In this document: positions 11,002 to 20,800 of the stretch, in pieces | Layout: every line of letters starts with the position of its first letter | How positions within the stretch are numbered: the first letter of the stretch is position 1 | Assembly (NCBI RefSeq): GCF_945859705.1 | Contig: NC_079136.1 | Coordinates: 96,905,120 to 96,969,119, forward strand | Reading direction: 5' to 3' | Source of the DNA: Episyrphus balteatus | Taxonomy: Eukaryota > Arthropoda > Insecta > Diptera > Syrphidae | Length of the DNA: 64,000 nucleotides | Program-made: the position numbers and the translations under genes | The notes under the pieces: generated by a model | What the model was told of the DNA's origin: nothing | The model's input: the letters and a program-made list of their open reading frames with translations, nothing else | The model's database searches: none

Positions 11002-11040
11002 TATATATAAAATATATTTTTAAATACAAATAATTTAGGT

Positions 11041-11445
11041 TGTTAAGTAAACATTTTAAGTAACCATTGCATTGTTGCTGACACGATGGGAAATGATTTC
11101 TTACCAGTTCCCACTGAGTGTTCTTTTTAAGTATAATTATGTGTACCTACTTATTTTTTTGTATTCTATCACCCATTTTTACCTTTCCTACCATATCATA
11201 TTTCAACCCAACTCCTACTTCTGCGTGAGACCAGACGAAATAAGATCATTTAATAAAAGTTCAATGTTTAGTCTCACGCGCTGAGTGTTCATTATGCTGA
11301 CTTGTCATTTTTGGCAAAGTACCTTTAAATGATCGGCATAATGGGCACTCGCTGTCCAACCACTTTCAAGTGAACATCTTATTCAAATAAAATTGTAATC
11401 AATATTAATAAGAAAATATAAGTGTTTGTATTTCATTAACATACA
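11041..11445 (+). mobile_element. Solo LTR, family B (405 bp)
   Basis: TGTTAAGTAAACATTTTAAG to CATTAACATACA, flanked by AGGT at 11,037-11,040 and 11,446-11,449. Near-identical to 8,247-8,685 apart from the 34-bp length difference. It inserted about 40 bp beyond the end of the previous LTR. Confidence 0.82.
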
Positions 11446-11687
11446 AGGTTCTAAAGTTTAAAGAACAAAGGTCTGTCCCAAGACCGCGCAAATTCCTGAA
11501 CGCATCATAAAACATTCATAAGAAAATTTATGACAACAAAGTTTTTTATTGAAATCAAAGATAACTTATTATAACGTTTCGAAAAGAAAGAAATTGTTTT
11601 TATTCATTTTACTTTTCTCAATTTAATATTTCGTGATACAATTAAGACCACGAAACATATTCCCACTAAAAGGTGATCGTTTAAGCT

Positions 11688-11824
11688 GTCAATGACAATG
11701 ATGCGTAGATGGAGAGTTTCACATTCAGTCATGTTACAGCAGCCGAACCCAGAGGTTGTGCCTACTACACCAACCAAATCCGAGAGTTAGATAACGTATC
11801 AAACTACAGCCGTCTGCTTGATTA
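11688..11824 (+). repeat. Direct repeat, left copy
   Basis: CTGTCAATGACAATGATGCG..CATGTTAC at 11,688-11,738 and the ATCAAACTACAGCCGT..CTGCTTGATTAT block at 11,799-11,824 recur at 12,459-12,551. The left copy has a longer spacer between the two blocks. Together they bracket the unrecognised ORF at 11,818-12,447. Confidence 0.75.
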
Positions 11825-12447
11825 TTACAAAAAAAAATAGGAAACTTGGCTTTTCTCCCATCGAGGAATTTCGAGGAAAACAAGGAGAGAGGACCGTCCA
11901 GGAAAATCGCACCGCACTATTCGATAAATTATTCTTTGGATTTACATCAGTGAGCGAAGCGTTAAAGTCTGTTCAAACTCAACAAGTCAGCCGGACACTC
12001 ATACTCGCAGTTAGTACCAGATCAGCAGGATTTATCATCCGAAACCGAATGGTTAAGTTCATTCAATTGAGCGTTATCGACCATGATCAGGCAAAACTGC
12101 TTGCATCTGCTCTTTATAGAGTTACGTTACTTCAGATGGATTTTAAAATCGAAGAAGCAATGCTATTACAGCATTCTCGTAACTTAGGTCTTGAATCTTA
12201 TGAAGATGTTTTTGTAACAGGCGATCAACGCCGCGCATTAGAATTGATGGGTGCAAACTTCAGCCCACTAACTAATTATGTATCTTCTCTGGGTTTTATT
12301 AAAACCGCCGCCATAAGCTACCTTCCGCGGTACCCGCGCGTAATTAATCGGAACAACGATTACTTACATCAACGTTTTGGTACATTACGTTCAACTGTTG
12401 AACATCTCGCGTCTGAACAGACGCCGAACGACGTAAAGGTGCAATGA
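11818..12447 (+). CDS. Unrecognised 209-codon ORF, candidate endogenous viral or captured gene
   Basis: One uninterrupted frame of 209 codons, noticeably GC-richer than its surroundings and free of the A-run composition of the retroelement genes. The first ATG-like start is unclear: TTG at 11,818 sits in the flanking repeat, and the first in-frame ATG is near residue 78 (12,049). So the coding part probably entered without its natural start, just after an A9 run at 11,828-11,836. The product is predicted soluble and mainly helical, e.g. DHDQAKLLASALYRVTLL and DQRRALELMGANFSPLTNY, with a Tyr/Pro/Arg-rich patch YLPRYPRVINRNN. No signal peptide, membrane segment, zinc finger or retroelement motif was seen. 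I do not recognise the family. An endogenous fragment of a non-retroviral RNA virus or a captured host exon are the main alternatives. It lies between 90-137 bp direct repeats and upstream of a gypsy integrase core. Confidence 0.5.
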   Translation: MIITKKNRKLGFSPIEEFRGKQGERTVQENRTALFDKLFFGFTSVSEALKSVQTQQVSRTLILAVSTRSAGFIIRNRMVKFIQLSVIDHDQAKLLASALYRVTLLQMDFKIEEAMLLQHSRNLGLESYEDVFVTGDQRRALELMGANFSPLTNYVSSLGFIKTAAISYLPRYPRVINRNNDYLHQRFGTLRSTVEHLASEQTPNDVKVQ

Positions 12448-12458
12448 TGTGGAGACCT

Positions 12459-12551
12459 GTCAATGACAATGATGCGTAGATGGAGAGTTTCACATTCAAT
12501 CATGTTACTTATCAAACTACAGCCGTATCAAAATACAGCAGTCTGCTTGAT
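12459..12551 (+). repeat. Direct repeat, right copy
   Basis: Second copy of the block at 11,688-11,824, with a shorter spacer and an additional ATCAAA(A/C)TACAGC copy. It continues directly into the integrase core sequence, so the right copy is probably the ancestral location of the repeat. Confidence 0.7.
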
Positions 12552-13303
12552 TATGTGCTCACAATGCAAGATGATTTTACAAAGTTAATCACGTAGCAGA
12601 AACTGTTGCGGATAACCTTGTAAATTTCATTACTATGTTCGGAATCCCAAAATCTATCTTTACTGATTAAGGAACTGATTTTACATCAGAACTTATAAAA
12701 AATCTAACGAAATTGTTTCATATGAAACACATTATTACTAGCGCTTATCATCCTCAATCTAATGGCGCTCTTGAAAGATCACATTCTACACTTAAAGATT
12801 ATCTAAAGCATTATATCAATCAAAATCAAACTAATTGGGATAAATACATTCCATTAGCAATGTTTTCATACAACACTCATATTCATTCTTCAACTAAGTT
12901 CACTCCATATGAGCTCTTACTTGGTCATAAGCCTATTCTACCAAGTTCTTTAACGGAATATCCTGAATTTAGATATACCTATGAAACTTACTATGATCAA
13001 TTAAAATATAGACTAAATAGAACTCATCAAATCGCAAAAGAAAACTTATTAAATGAGAAACAAAAGAAAAAAAAATAATTATGATCGAAACATTCATAGT
13101 TCAACTTATTGTGTAAATGACTTAGTATATTTAAAAAACAATTCAACTAAAGCCGGAACTTCTCGAAAACTTACCCCTAACTATAAAGGTCCTTATAAAA
13201 TCTTAGAAGTTCATGATAACGCACATGTTACGTTTGTTAGAAAAAACAACCCAGTTAAAGTTCATGTAAATCGTATTAAACATGCTCATATTTCAAATTC
13301 ATG
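12540..13303 (+). pseudogene. Gypsy integrase (core to C-terminus) remnant
   Basis: A fragment of an LTR-retrotransposon integrase. YVLTMQDDFTK holds the first catalytic Asp region; after a frameshift comes TVADNLVNFITMFGIPKSIF. The second Asp is in FTD*GTDF, where a stop replaces the usual Gln. HHSTAYHPQSNG..ER-type sequence (SAYHPQSNGALERSH) holds the catalytic Glu. The core continues open to 13,075, then a +1 shift in an A-run leads to the C-terminal GPY/F-type domain (LTPNYKGPYKILEVH) ending at 13,304. The catalytic triad is visible, but one stop and two frameshifts make it inactive. It belongs to the gypsy/mdg1-like group. Confidence 0.85.
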
Positions 13304-13596
13304 AAATTTTTGAATTTCATTATAGGTTTATCAATACTTTCCCTTAAACCTTAAAGGAAATTGCGAGGCATATTTTGGCTATTTTGGTTTTTTTTTTGTG
13401 TCAGCGAAATTCTTTGCATTGTGCAATATTCACATCGCTCGTGCGGGGATATAGGTAAAGGATTAGATATGTGGGTACATTGGTAAGTATGCATTTGTTT
13501 GTGTGTAAAAATGCGTATTGACATGTACACAATGATTGATTTGCATATTTAGGTTGATTTCTGGGTTGTATTGTTTATTATATTGCACTCGCGCGA

Positions 13597-13982
13597 GTTA
13601 AGTATTGGTCATAAACCATACTTAATTATAAGAAGGTCAGAGCAACGGAAAAGCTCTGCTGAGTCCACTCCACAAATTTGATTTGATTACTATTTGTTGC
13701 TTTCGTCACTTTTATATTGACATATAAAAGTTACGAAAGCATAAGAAGGAAACAAAGAGTGAATTAAGTAGAATATGTGGTGGATTCAGCATTGTTGTGC
13801 AATATACACTCATTGACATTTCAATAGTGTAGTTATATCAATTTTCCGGTTGGCTCTGAAATTCATTTTTAATAAAAGAAAAGTTAGTTAGTTAACACCA
13901 ACCAACCAAGAAGAATTGAAACAAATAATAGTTTAATAAAGAAAAAAATTAAATAAAAATAGTTTCAAAGTGTTATTTATTT
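13597..13982 (+). repeat. Probable LTR followed by a tRNA-Ser-like primer site
   Basis: AGTTAAGTATTGGTC near 13,597 to GTTATTTATT at 13,982 fits the AGT..ATT ends of 17.6/297-type LTRs. It is followed by TGGCGCAGTC at 13,982-13,991. AATAAA signals lie near 13,872 and 13,937. The left end is a guess, as no paired LTR or target duplication was found. Confidence 0.5.
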
Positions 13983-14051
13983 GGCGCAGTCAATTTAAAC
14001 GAACCTTTTTGTTTTGTTTCATTCTGTGAAAGTAAAAAAAAATAATTACAA

Positions 14052-14410
14052 ATGGCTCATAATGTTAATGAACTGCCGGAAGTCTCCAACAGAGACCTGT
14101 TGAATAGCATAATGGCTATAGTGCCATCGGTGGGAATGTATTGAGGGATTCTAAGAAGCTGACTAACTTCGTAATGATGGTAGAAAACCATCTGGATAGC
14201 GCAGCAATGAACCAAGAACATGGACCATTATCCAACAAACAAAAGTTAAAGGAAGGGCAATGGATCTACTATTGGTAAACAACGCTACCACATGGACAGA
14301 GGCAAAGGAACTATTCAAACAACATTACCGGCCAATTATCAGCAGCACCGACTTAACAAAAGAAATCCATTCTATGAGAGTAAGTTCTATTTTTGAACTA
14401 GTAATGTAGG
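14052..14410 (+). pseudogene. Gypsy gag N-terminal remnant
   Basis: Starts with an ATG about 65 bp after the primer site (MAHNVNELPEVSNRDLL) and is stopped at 14,142. In other frames DSKKLTNFVMMVENHLDSA and NNATTWTEAKELFKQHYRP are readable, resembling the Gag core seen at 33,537-34,097. At least two frameshifts. It breaks off at 14,400 into A-rich sequence. Confidence 0.55.
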
Positions 14411-15568
14411 AAATAGTTTTTTTTTGAATAAAAAAATAAATAAAACATTTATAATAAAAAAGTAACGCAAATATATACTCCTCCAATAAAAAAGACCTTT
14501 ACAAAAAACAGATATAATTTTTTTTTAGGTTAGTGAAATTCGTCTAGTTATACACGAACAGAGCTACCTATTTTCATTTTGTTCAGGGATTAAAGTTCCA
14601 ACGACATAAGAATGAAACAAAAATCTTCATGTTTCACGTCAATCCACATTTCCGTTTCAAATTTGCTACATTCCACCCTAGCACTTCAGGCCACCTAGTC
14701 CAACATAACATAGATATATCATTAAAAAAACAAAAAAAGTAAAATAACGAAGATATAAAAAAAGAAAATTTGAATAAGAGTGAATTAATAATAAAAAAAA
14801 AAATAATCATAAAAAAAAAAAAATTGATAAAAAATTTAAAAAAAAGTAGAGAAATAATAAGAGAAAAAGAAGATAATTCGAATTTCGAAAATAGACGGTA
14901 ACTTAAAAAGAGAGTTTAAAATATTTAAGAGAAGTGTTGAAATTAAAGAAGTGAAATTAACGCGAAAAGAAAAAAAAAGATACGAGAAATAGATACCTAT
15001 ACGGTTTAAAAGAAAATTTTTTAAAAGAGAAAAAAGAGGTATTAATATCAAAAAAAAAATTTAGAAATATAAGTAACGTAACTAAGAGATTTAGATACAA
15101 AAAAAAAAAGAAGAGACAAATTTTGAGCGGGAAATTTAACTTCATTATCCATGTTTTTATTTAAAGCAAAGTGAATGAGCTTTAAGAAAATTTTAAAGTA
15201 AAAAGAAAAAAGAAAATTTAATTTAAAGTAAAAAAAAAGGAAATTAGTAGTTTTTTATAAATAAGAAATAAGTAAAAAAAATATAAATGTTAACCTTCCC
15301 ATCCATCTCTAAGCATAGTATGAAATTCAATGAAATTCAGTGAAATTATCCAGTCAGTTGGGATTTTTTTTGCCGTCAAAGTTATTATTTTTTTGTATTA
15401 TTCATATTTTTTTTACCCCATCATCAATCAAACCTCAACAAAATCATCACAACGCAACAATATGATGTGCACACCATTTTGGAGCGCTGGTAAGTGAATC
15501 ATTTTTCTTTAATTAACTATATTATATGAATTTTATGAAATTATAATATTTTTGAGTGGGCAATCCGT

Positions 15569-15601
<33 letters not shown>

Positions 15602-16660
15602 ACAAAAAAAAATTGATTACGTACTTAAAGTAACAAATTAATTTTTTTATTGCGGAGAGGGAAATAATAGTTAAATTTTTTTTTGTTTGAGATAATGAAA
15701 CTAAAAACAGATGAATGGAGATGTCATTTTTTTTTATGAATAACGTCAAATGTTGTTAGTTTTAAGCAAAGATTAAACGAAAAGATTAAACGAATTTAAA
15801 GTAAAAGTTAAATAAAAAGATGAATTTGTGTTAAAATTACAAAATAACAGTTATTAATTGGAGCAATAAGTTTTATTAGGAAATGATTTCTTGAATTTTT
15901 TTTTGCTGGTATTGCAAAAGTTAGTTTTTTTTTAATGAAAAAAAATGCGAATTATTTTTCTTCATAAAATTATGGCGATGAATCTAATCATATGCTAAGG
16001 ACACATTTGGGAAGTGAGTGAATGGGAGAGTGAAAGAAGGACGTAAGGAAAAGTCAATGACTTTCCCCTTTCGATAAGGGCTGTCGTGATGATCAGAATG
16101 GAGACGAACGATAGCGTAGGAGTATCTTTAAGATTTTAACTAATCATAAGATATTTTATAGGGTGGGTTTAGAACGAGCTCCAAGGACACCAACACCTAT
16201 GTCCTGTCCACCTCTAAGTTAATAACAAAGGGATTAAATCTTCTGGGTTAACAAAATTTCGGGCCCTACATCATTTATTGATGGAAATTTTTTTTAGCCA
16301 AACATCAACTAAGGCTTAGGTCTGAAAAAAAAGTAACACCGTTCGCCGCAGGTAACAAGAACCCCCCCATCGACGAGCTTAGCATGGCAATTAACAGGCC
16401 TACGTTACCTATGCCGACGAACCCACCTTTCGACTCCTGCCTGGACAGGCCAGTGGATCTGTAGGCATTGGTCTTAAAGGTAGGGAAGAGTCGTTAGGGT
16501 GGGGTACCTTGTAGTTTAAGAAAAAAAAGAAAGAAGGATCATCGGGTTTGTTTTTGGGATCTTTTCTGAATCTCAGCTGAAAGTGAATTCGGCCCAGCGG
16601 TTACATAATTCGAAGATCGATCAGATTTATATTTTTTTTTTTGCTTTTATTCACTAGGTA
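14411..16660. other. Long AT-rich leader-like region with splice-like sites
   Basis: No coding gene is supported. 14,700-15,300 is almost pure A/G-rich low complexity and 15,570-15,594 is a 24-bp A run. A donor-like CTGGTAAGTGAATC lies at 15,489-15,502. An acceptor-like pyrimidine tract ending TTCACTAG lies near 16,650-16,657, just before a pol fragment. A GC-richer patch at 16,010-16,520 includes AACCCCCCCATCGACGAGC, which resembles CCCCCCCTCCGACGAGC near 25,847. This suggests two copies of one retroelement leader or gag start. Confidence 0.35.
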
Positions 16661-16666
16661 TCTCAT

Positions 16667-17275
16667 ATGGTTGTAAAGATACACCCAGCCATGGATAATT
16701 TTGTTACAGTAAATAAGCTAGAGTACATTTTAAGTAAAATTAATACTTATGTGATTTTCGCTACAAATAGAGAAAAAGAAAAAACACTTCTTTATAATAT
16801 CATAATTAATAAAGTAAGAGAAATAACATTAGGTAACTTAGAAATAAGAGACATATATGATATAAACTTGATATGACGAAATATAATATACTAGATACGA
16901 AATTGACTAAAATACAAACTAGAAATAGCAGTTCAACGCAGACTACAAATATATACCAGATTCCTCTACCAAAAGAATTTGGCTACACAAATAACACATT
17001 TATCAAAGCATATGGTCATAAATTAGAAAATAAAAATTATACCATGTTATTTGGTATGGATGTTTTAAAAAAATATTGTTAAAACCATTGATATATAACA
17101 AGGAATCATAACTCTCACAAATGAAACAATTCTTAAAATTGAAAAACCTGTAGAACACTCTTGTAATTACTTAGAAGAGAACAGTCCTGACTTTGGCAGA
17201 CTTAATCGCAAGGAACAAACAGCACTGACCTCCCTACTAGAAGAATTCAAAAATATTCAATACAATACAAAGAAG
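16667..17275 (+). pseudogene. Gypsy pol fragment (gag/protease to RT linker), left half
   Basis: Two short open frames (16,667-16,872 and 16,873-17,082) with features of the gypsy protease end: IPLPKEFGYTNNTFIKAYGH and NYTMLFGMDVLKKY, equivalent to the VPKEF..DYDLLVGMD block at 27,210-27,300. An RT N-terminal linker follows in another frame (17,140-17,275). The fragment is interrupted at 17,275 by the intact element and resumes at 22,471. It is the older host of that insertion. Confidence 0.65.
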
Positions 17276-17521
17276 TGTAGCCAAGAGAAATAAATATAAT
17301 ATAAACAAAAAAAAATGTTATCTCTTTATGAAGAGAGTTGTTAAATATCTTAAGGGCTTGCCAGTATAAGTATTATATAAGTATAGTATAAGAATAAAAA
17401 CGCAGACTTCGAGTCAGTTGAAAATTGATATTCAGTGAAGTCAGACGCGTAATAAAGATCGAGTTAAATATATAAAAAATTGTGTTTCTTTTCCCTAATG
17501 AAAATCTAAAGTTACCTTACA
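17276..17521 (+). repeat. 5' LTR (246 bp)
   Basis: TGTAGCCAAGAG to AAGTTACCTTACA. TATA-like TATAAGTATAGTATAAGAAT lies near 17,377-17,394 and AATAAA near 17,392. TGTA..TACA ends are inverted. No TGG-starting primer site follows: the next bases are GTAAATCAGAAGTGCG. Confidence 0.93.
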
Positions 17522-17539
17522 GTAAATCAGAAGTGCGAT

Positions 17540-17850
17540 AAAGATCCACCCCATCGCGAAAATATTTGTTTAGTTAATATTCATACTCCATCGAAAAAAA
17601 AAAGAAAGAAAACGAACGAACGAGAATATACATATATATATGTACATCAAGTGACGCTATCCTACCCAAGCGAAAAAAAAAAGAAGAATAACGAAAAGAA
17701 ACTATATTGACGAGTGTTTGTCCATCGCAAAAGAAAAAAAAAATAAAGACGAGTGTTAGCTTATCGCGAGAAAAAAAAAAATAAAATAAAATATATACAA
17801 ACGAGTGCTAGTCCATCGCGAAAAAAAAATTTATAAAACAACACCCAAAA
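17540..17850 (+). repeat. Untranslated leader with ~50-60 bp imperfect repeats
   Basis: The motif CATCGCG followed by an A-run, preceded by GACGAGTG(C/T)TNG(T/C), recurs near 17,552, 17,590, 17,665, 17,722, 17,762 and 17,814. The last copy ends about 20 bp before the gag-pol start codon. The repeats are unlike anything else in the window. Confidence 0.7.
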
Positions 17851-17851
17851 G

Positions 17852-20800
17852 ATGAATACACACGACGACATTGCGAAAATACATGGGTGCAATGTCGCTC
17901 AACTGAAGGTATGGCTGAAAAAATTGAATCAAAAAACATCTGGCACCAAAAGTGAGCTTGTATTGAGGTTGCTGTCTATACCCGATCGTGGTGAATACCC
18001 CGTTGCAGTAGCTCACACACATGAAGTTGATGGAAATGAATCCGATGAGAGTGAAGACAACAGAAATGATGAACACCTAAAGAAAAAAACTACAAACGAA
18101 GAGACTGATGAACGAACAGAAGAGTGTGATGATGATGATGAGGGTGAAGCAAATGAGGGACATGCACATGAAAAAGAGCTGCTAATGAAAGAACGAGAGA
18201 TAAAAAACTTAAAACGAGAGGTCGAACTGTATAAAAAAGAGGTTTCGTTACTCAAACGAGAAAATGAACTGCTGCAAAAGGAAAACACACCGTCTGACAA
18301 AAAAAAAGACCATCTCGACAGTGGCATAAAAGAATTGCTACCCGACTTCAGTGGAGAAGGTTTTGCCCACTGGGAGATGCAACTTCGTAATTTAATAATG
18401 GCGTATAAACTTGACGACAATTGTAGTAGAATTTTAATTTCACATCGATTGAAAGGAAATGCTCTAAAATGGTTCCACTCGGACTCGAGGCATGACATCA
18501 AGCAGATAACAACTGAGGAGTTGCTCAAAGAGATGGGCAAAATATTTAAAACTAAAGAGAGCCGCCTGTATATGAAGAGAGAGTATGAATTTAGAAAATG
18601 GCAAAATAATGAGAGTTTCCAACAATATCTGCACGATAAAACGATCGGTGCCAACAAATTGTGTCTCGACGATGAAGAACTGCTTGAAGACCTCATCGAT
18701 GGGATACCAGACGTCCATCTAAAGACACAAGCAAGAATGCAGTGCTTTAACACCATTAATGAGCTTTCACAGGCATTCAGTAAAATTCAGTTGCCTAAAA
18801 CCAAAATAATGCCGAGTACAATTGCCGTCCCTTCAACATCACGACGACCAACCACTGCAGAGGCTAAGCCAATACGATGCTTCAATTGTAATTCGCTAGG
18901 ACACATAGCAACGGAATGCCGCAAACCGAAAAGACCATCAGGATCCTGTCACATTTGTGCGGAAATGGGCCATCTTGCTGCTACATGCCCAAAGAGGAAC
19001 GCTTTGGTTGTCCATCATGTCAACCACTATGAAGATGACGATAATTTTAAGATTAATCATTTAACCTATAAAATATTAGTAGGAACCCTTTTAGATACTG
19101 GCAGCTCGATTAGCATAATACAAGAACAGTTCGTTCCAAAAATTTTTATACAAAAATGTAATCAAAGCTGTAAAAATTTAAAAGTTATGGGTATAAATAA
19201 AAGTTTATTAAAAATAATTGGTTGTGTTACAGTAGTTATTATTTATGAAGAAGAGGAAATTAAATTAAATATGTTTGTGGTAGACGATGATACGATGAGA
19301 ATCGCTGCTATATTAGGAAGAGATTTTTTGAAATCTGCAAATTTAAGATTGCAGAAAAATAAAGAAATTGTAAGTAAAAATGAAAATGAAAACGACTATA
19401 AAATTGAAAGTAAAAACGAAATTAAAATTGAAAGTAAAAATGAAAGTAAAAATGAAAGTAAAAAGGAAAGTAAAAATGAAAGTAAAAATGAAAGTAAAAA
19501 TGATTTCCAAAACGAATGTAACACTCTAATGAGCATAGAAATAGAAGAAAATATAAATGAAATCGATTTATCTGATAGTAAAAAATTGTCTTTTGATGAA
19601 AAGAACGAGTTTTATGAATTATATAAAGATTATGTGTACTGCAAACGTCCCGAATTTCCTGAAACCGATTATGAAATTAAACTTAGATTAACAGATGAAA
19701 AGCCTTTCCATTGTCCACCCCGAAGATTGTCATATTTAGAAAAAGCACAAGTGCAAGGTATATTAGACGAGTTAGTAGAATCAGGTGTAATCAGAAAAAG
19801 TAAGTCAGAGTATGCCTCTCCTATAGTATTAGTTAGAAAGAAAACTGGTGATATACGACTCTGTGTCGATTATAGGACACTTAATAAAATGACTTTGAAA
19901 GACAATTATCCGTTGCCTTTGATTGATGATCTATTGGATAGATTGGCGAACAAGCAGATATTCTCACTTCTAGATTTGAAAAGTGCATTCTATCATGTGA
20001 GAATGGAAAAAGAATCGATTAAGTATACTTCGTTTGTGACTCCGTTAGGGCAATATGAGTTTCTGAAAATGCCATTTGGGCTTAGGAATGCTCCTTCCAC
20101 ATTTCAGCGGTTTATCAATGAAGTGTTTGAAGATCTCATCCGAGAAGGAAAAATAGCAATCTATTTAGACGATATCATGATTGCTACAGAAACAGTTGCA
20201 GAACACTTACAAATTTTAAGAGAGGTTTTTAAGAAATTAATACAAAATAAATTAGAGTTGAGGCAAGACAAATGTCGATTTTTAAAATCAGAAATCCAAT
20301 ATTTAGGATATGTAATATCAAAGGAAGGGATACAACCAGATAAGAAGGGATTAGAATCGGTAAAGAGTTTTCCTATACCAAAGAACGCGAAAGAGGTGCA
20401 TAGTTTCCTAGGTTTGTGTTCATATTTTAGGAGATTTATTAAAGGGTTTTCCTTATTAGCCGAGCCGTTGTATAAACTAATTAGAAAGAATGTTACTTTT
20501 AAATTTGAAGCGAATGAGATTAGGGCATTTGAAACTTTACAAGCTAAGTTACTTGAGTCACCAATATTAGCTATATATGACCCGCGAGATGAGACAGAGT
20601 TACATTGTGATGCAAGCTCATTGGGATTCGGAGCGATACTCCTACAAAAGAAAAATGACGGAATGTTTCACCCGATTTTTTATTTTTCCAAAAGAACGAC
20701 TGAAACTGAAGCCAAATATCATAGTTTTGAGTTGGAGACTCTTGCTATTATCTATGCGTTAAGGCGATTCAGAATTTACCTGCACGGCCTGAGATTTAAG

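Noticed and set aside
14836..15145. Minus-strand hydrophobic ORFs
   Set aside because: Generated by A/G-rich low-complexity sequence; no credible protein features.
18013..18756. 247-codon minus-strand Ser-rich ORF
   Set aside because: Exact antisense shadow of the gag part of the intact polyprotein; its Ser-rich composition follows from GAT/GAA-rich sense codons.
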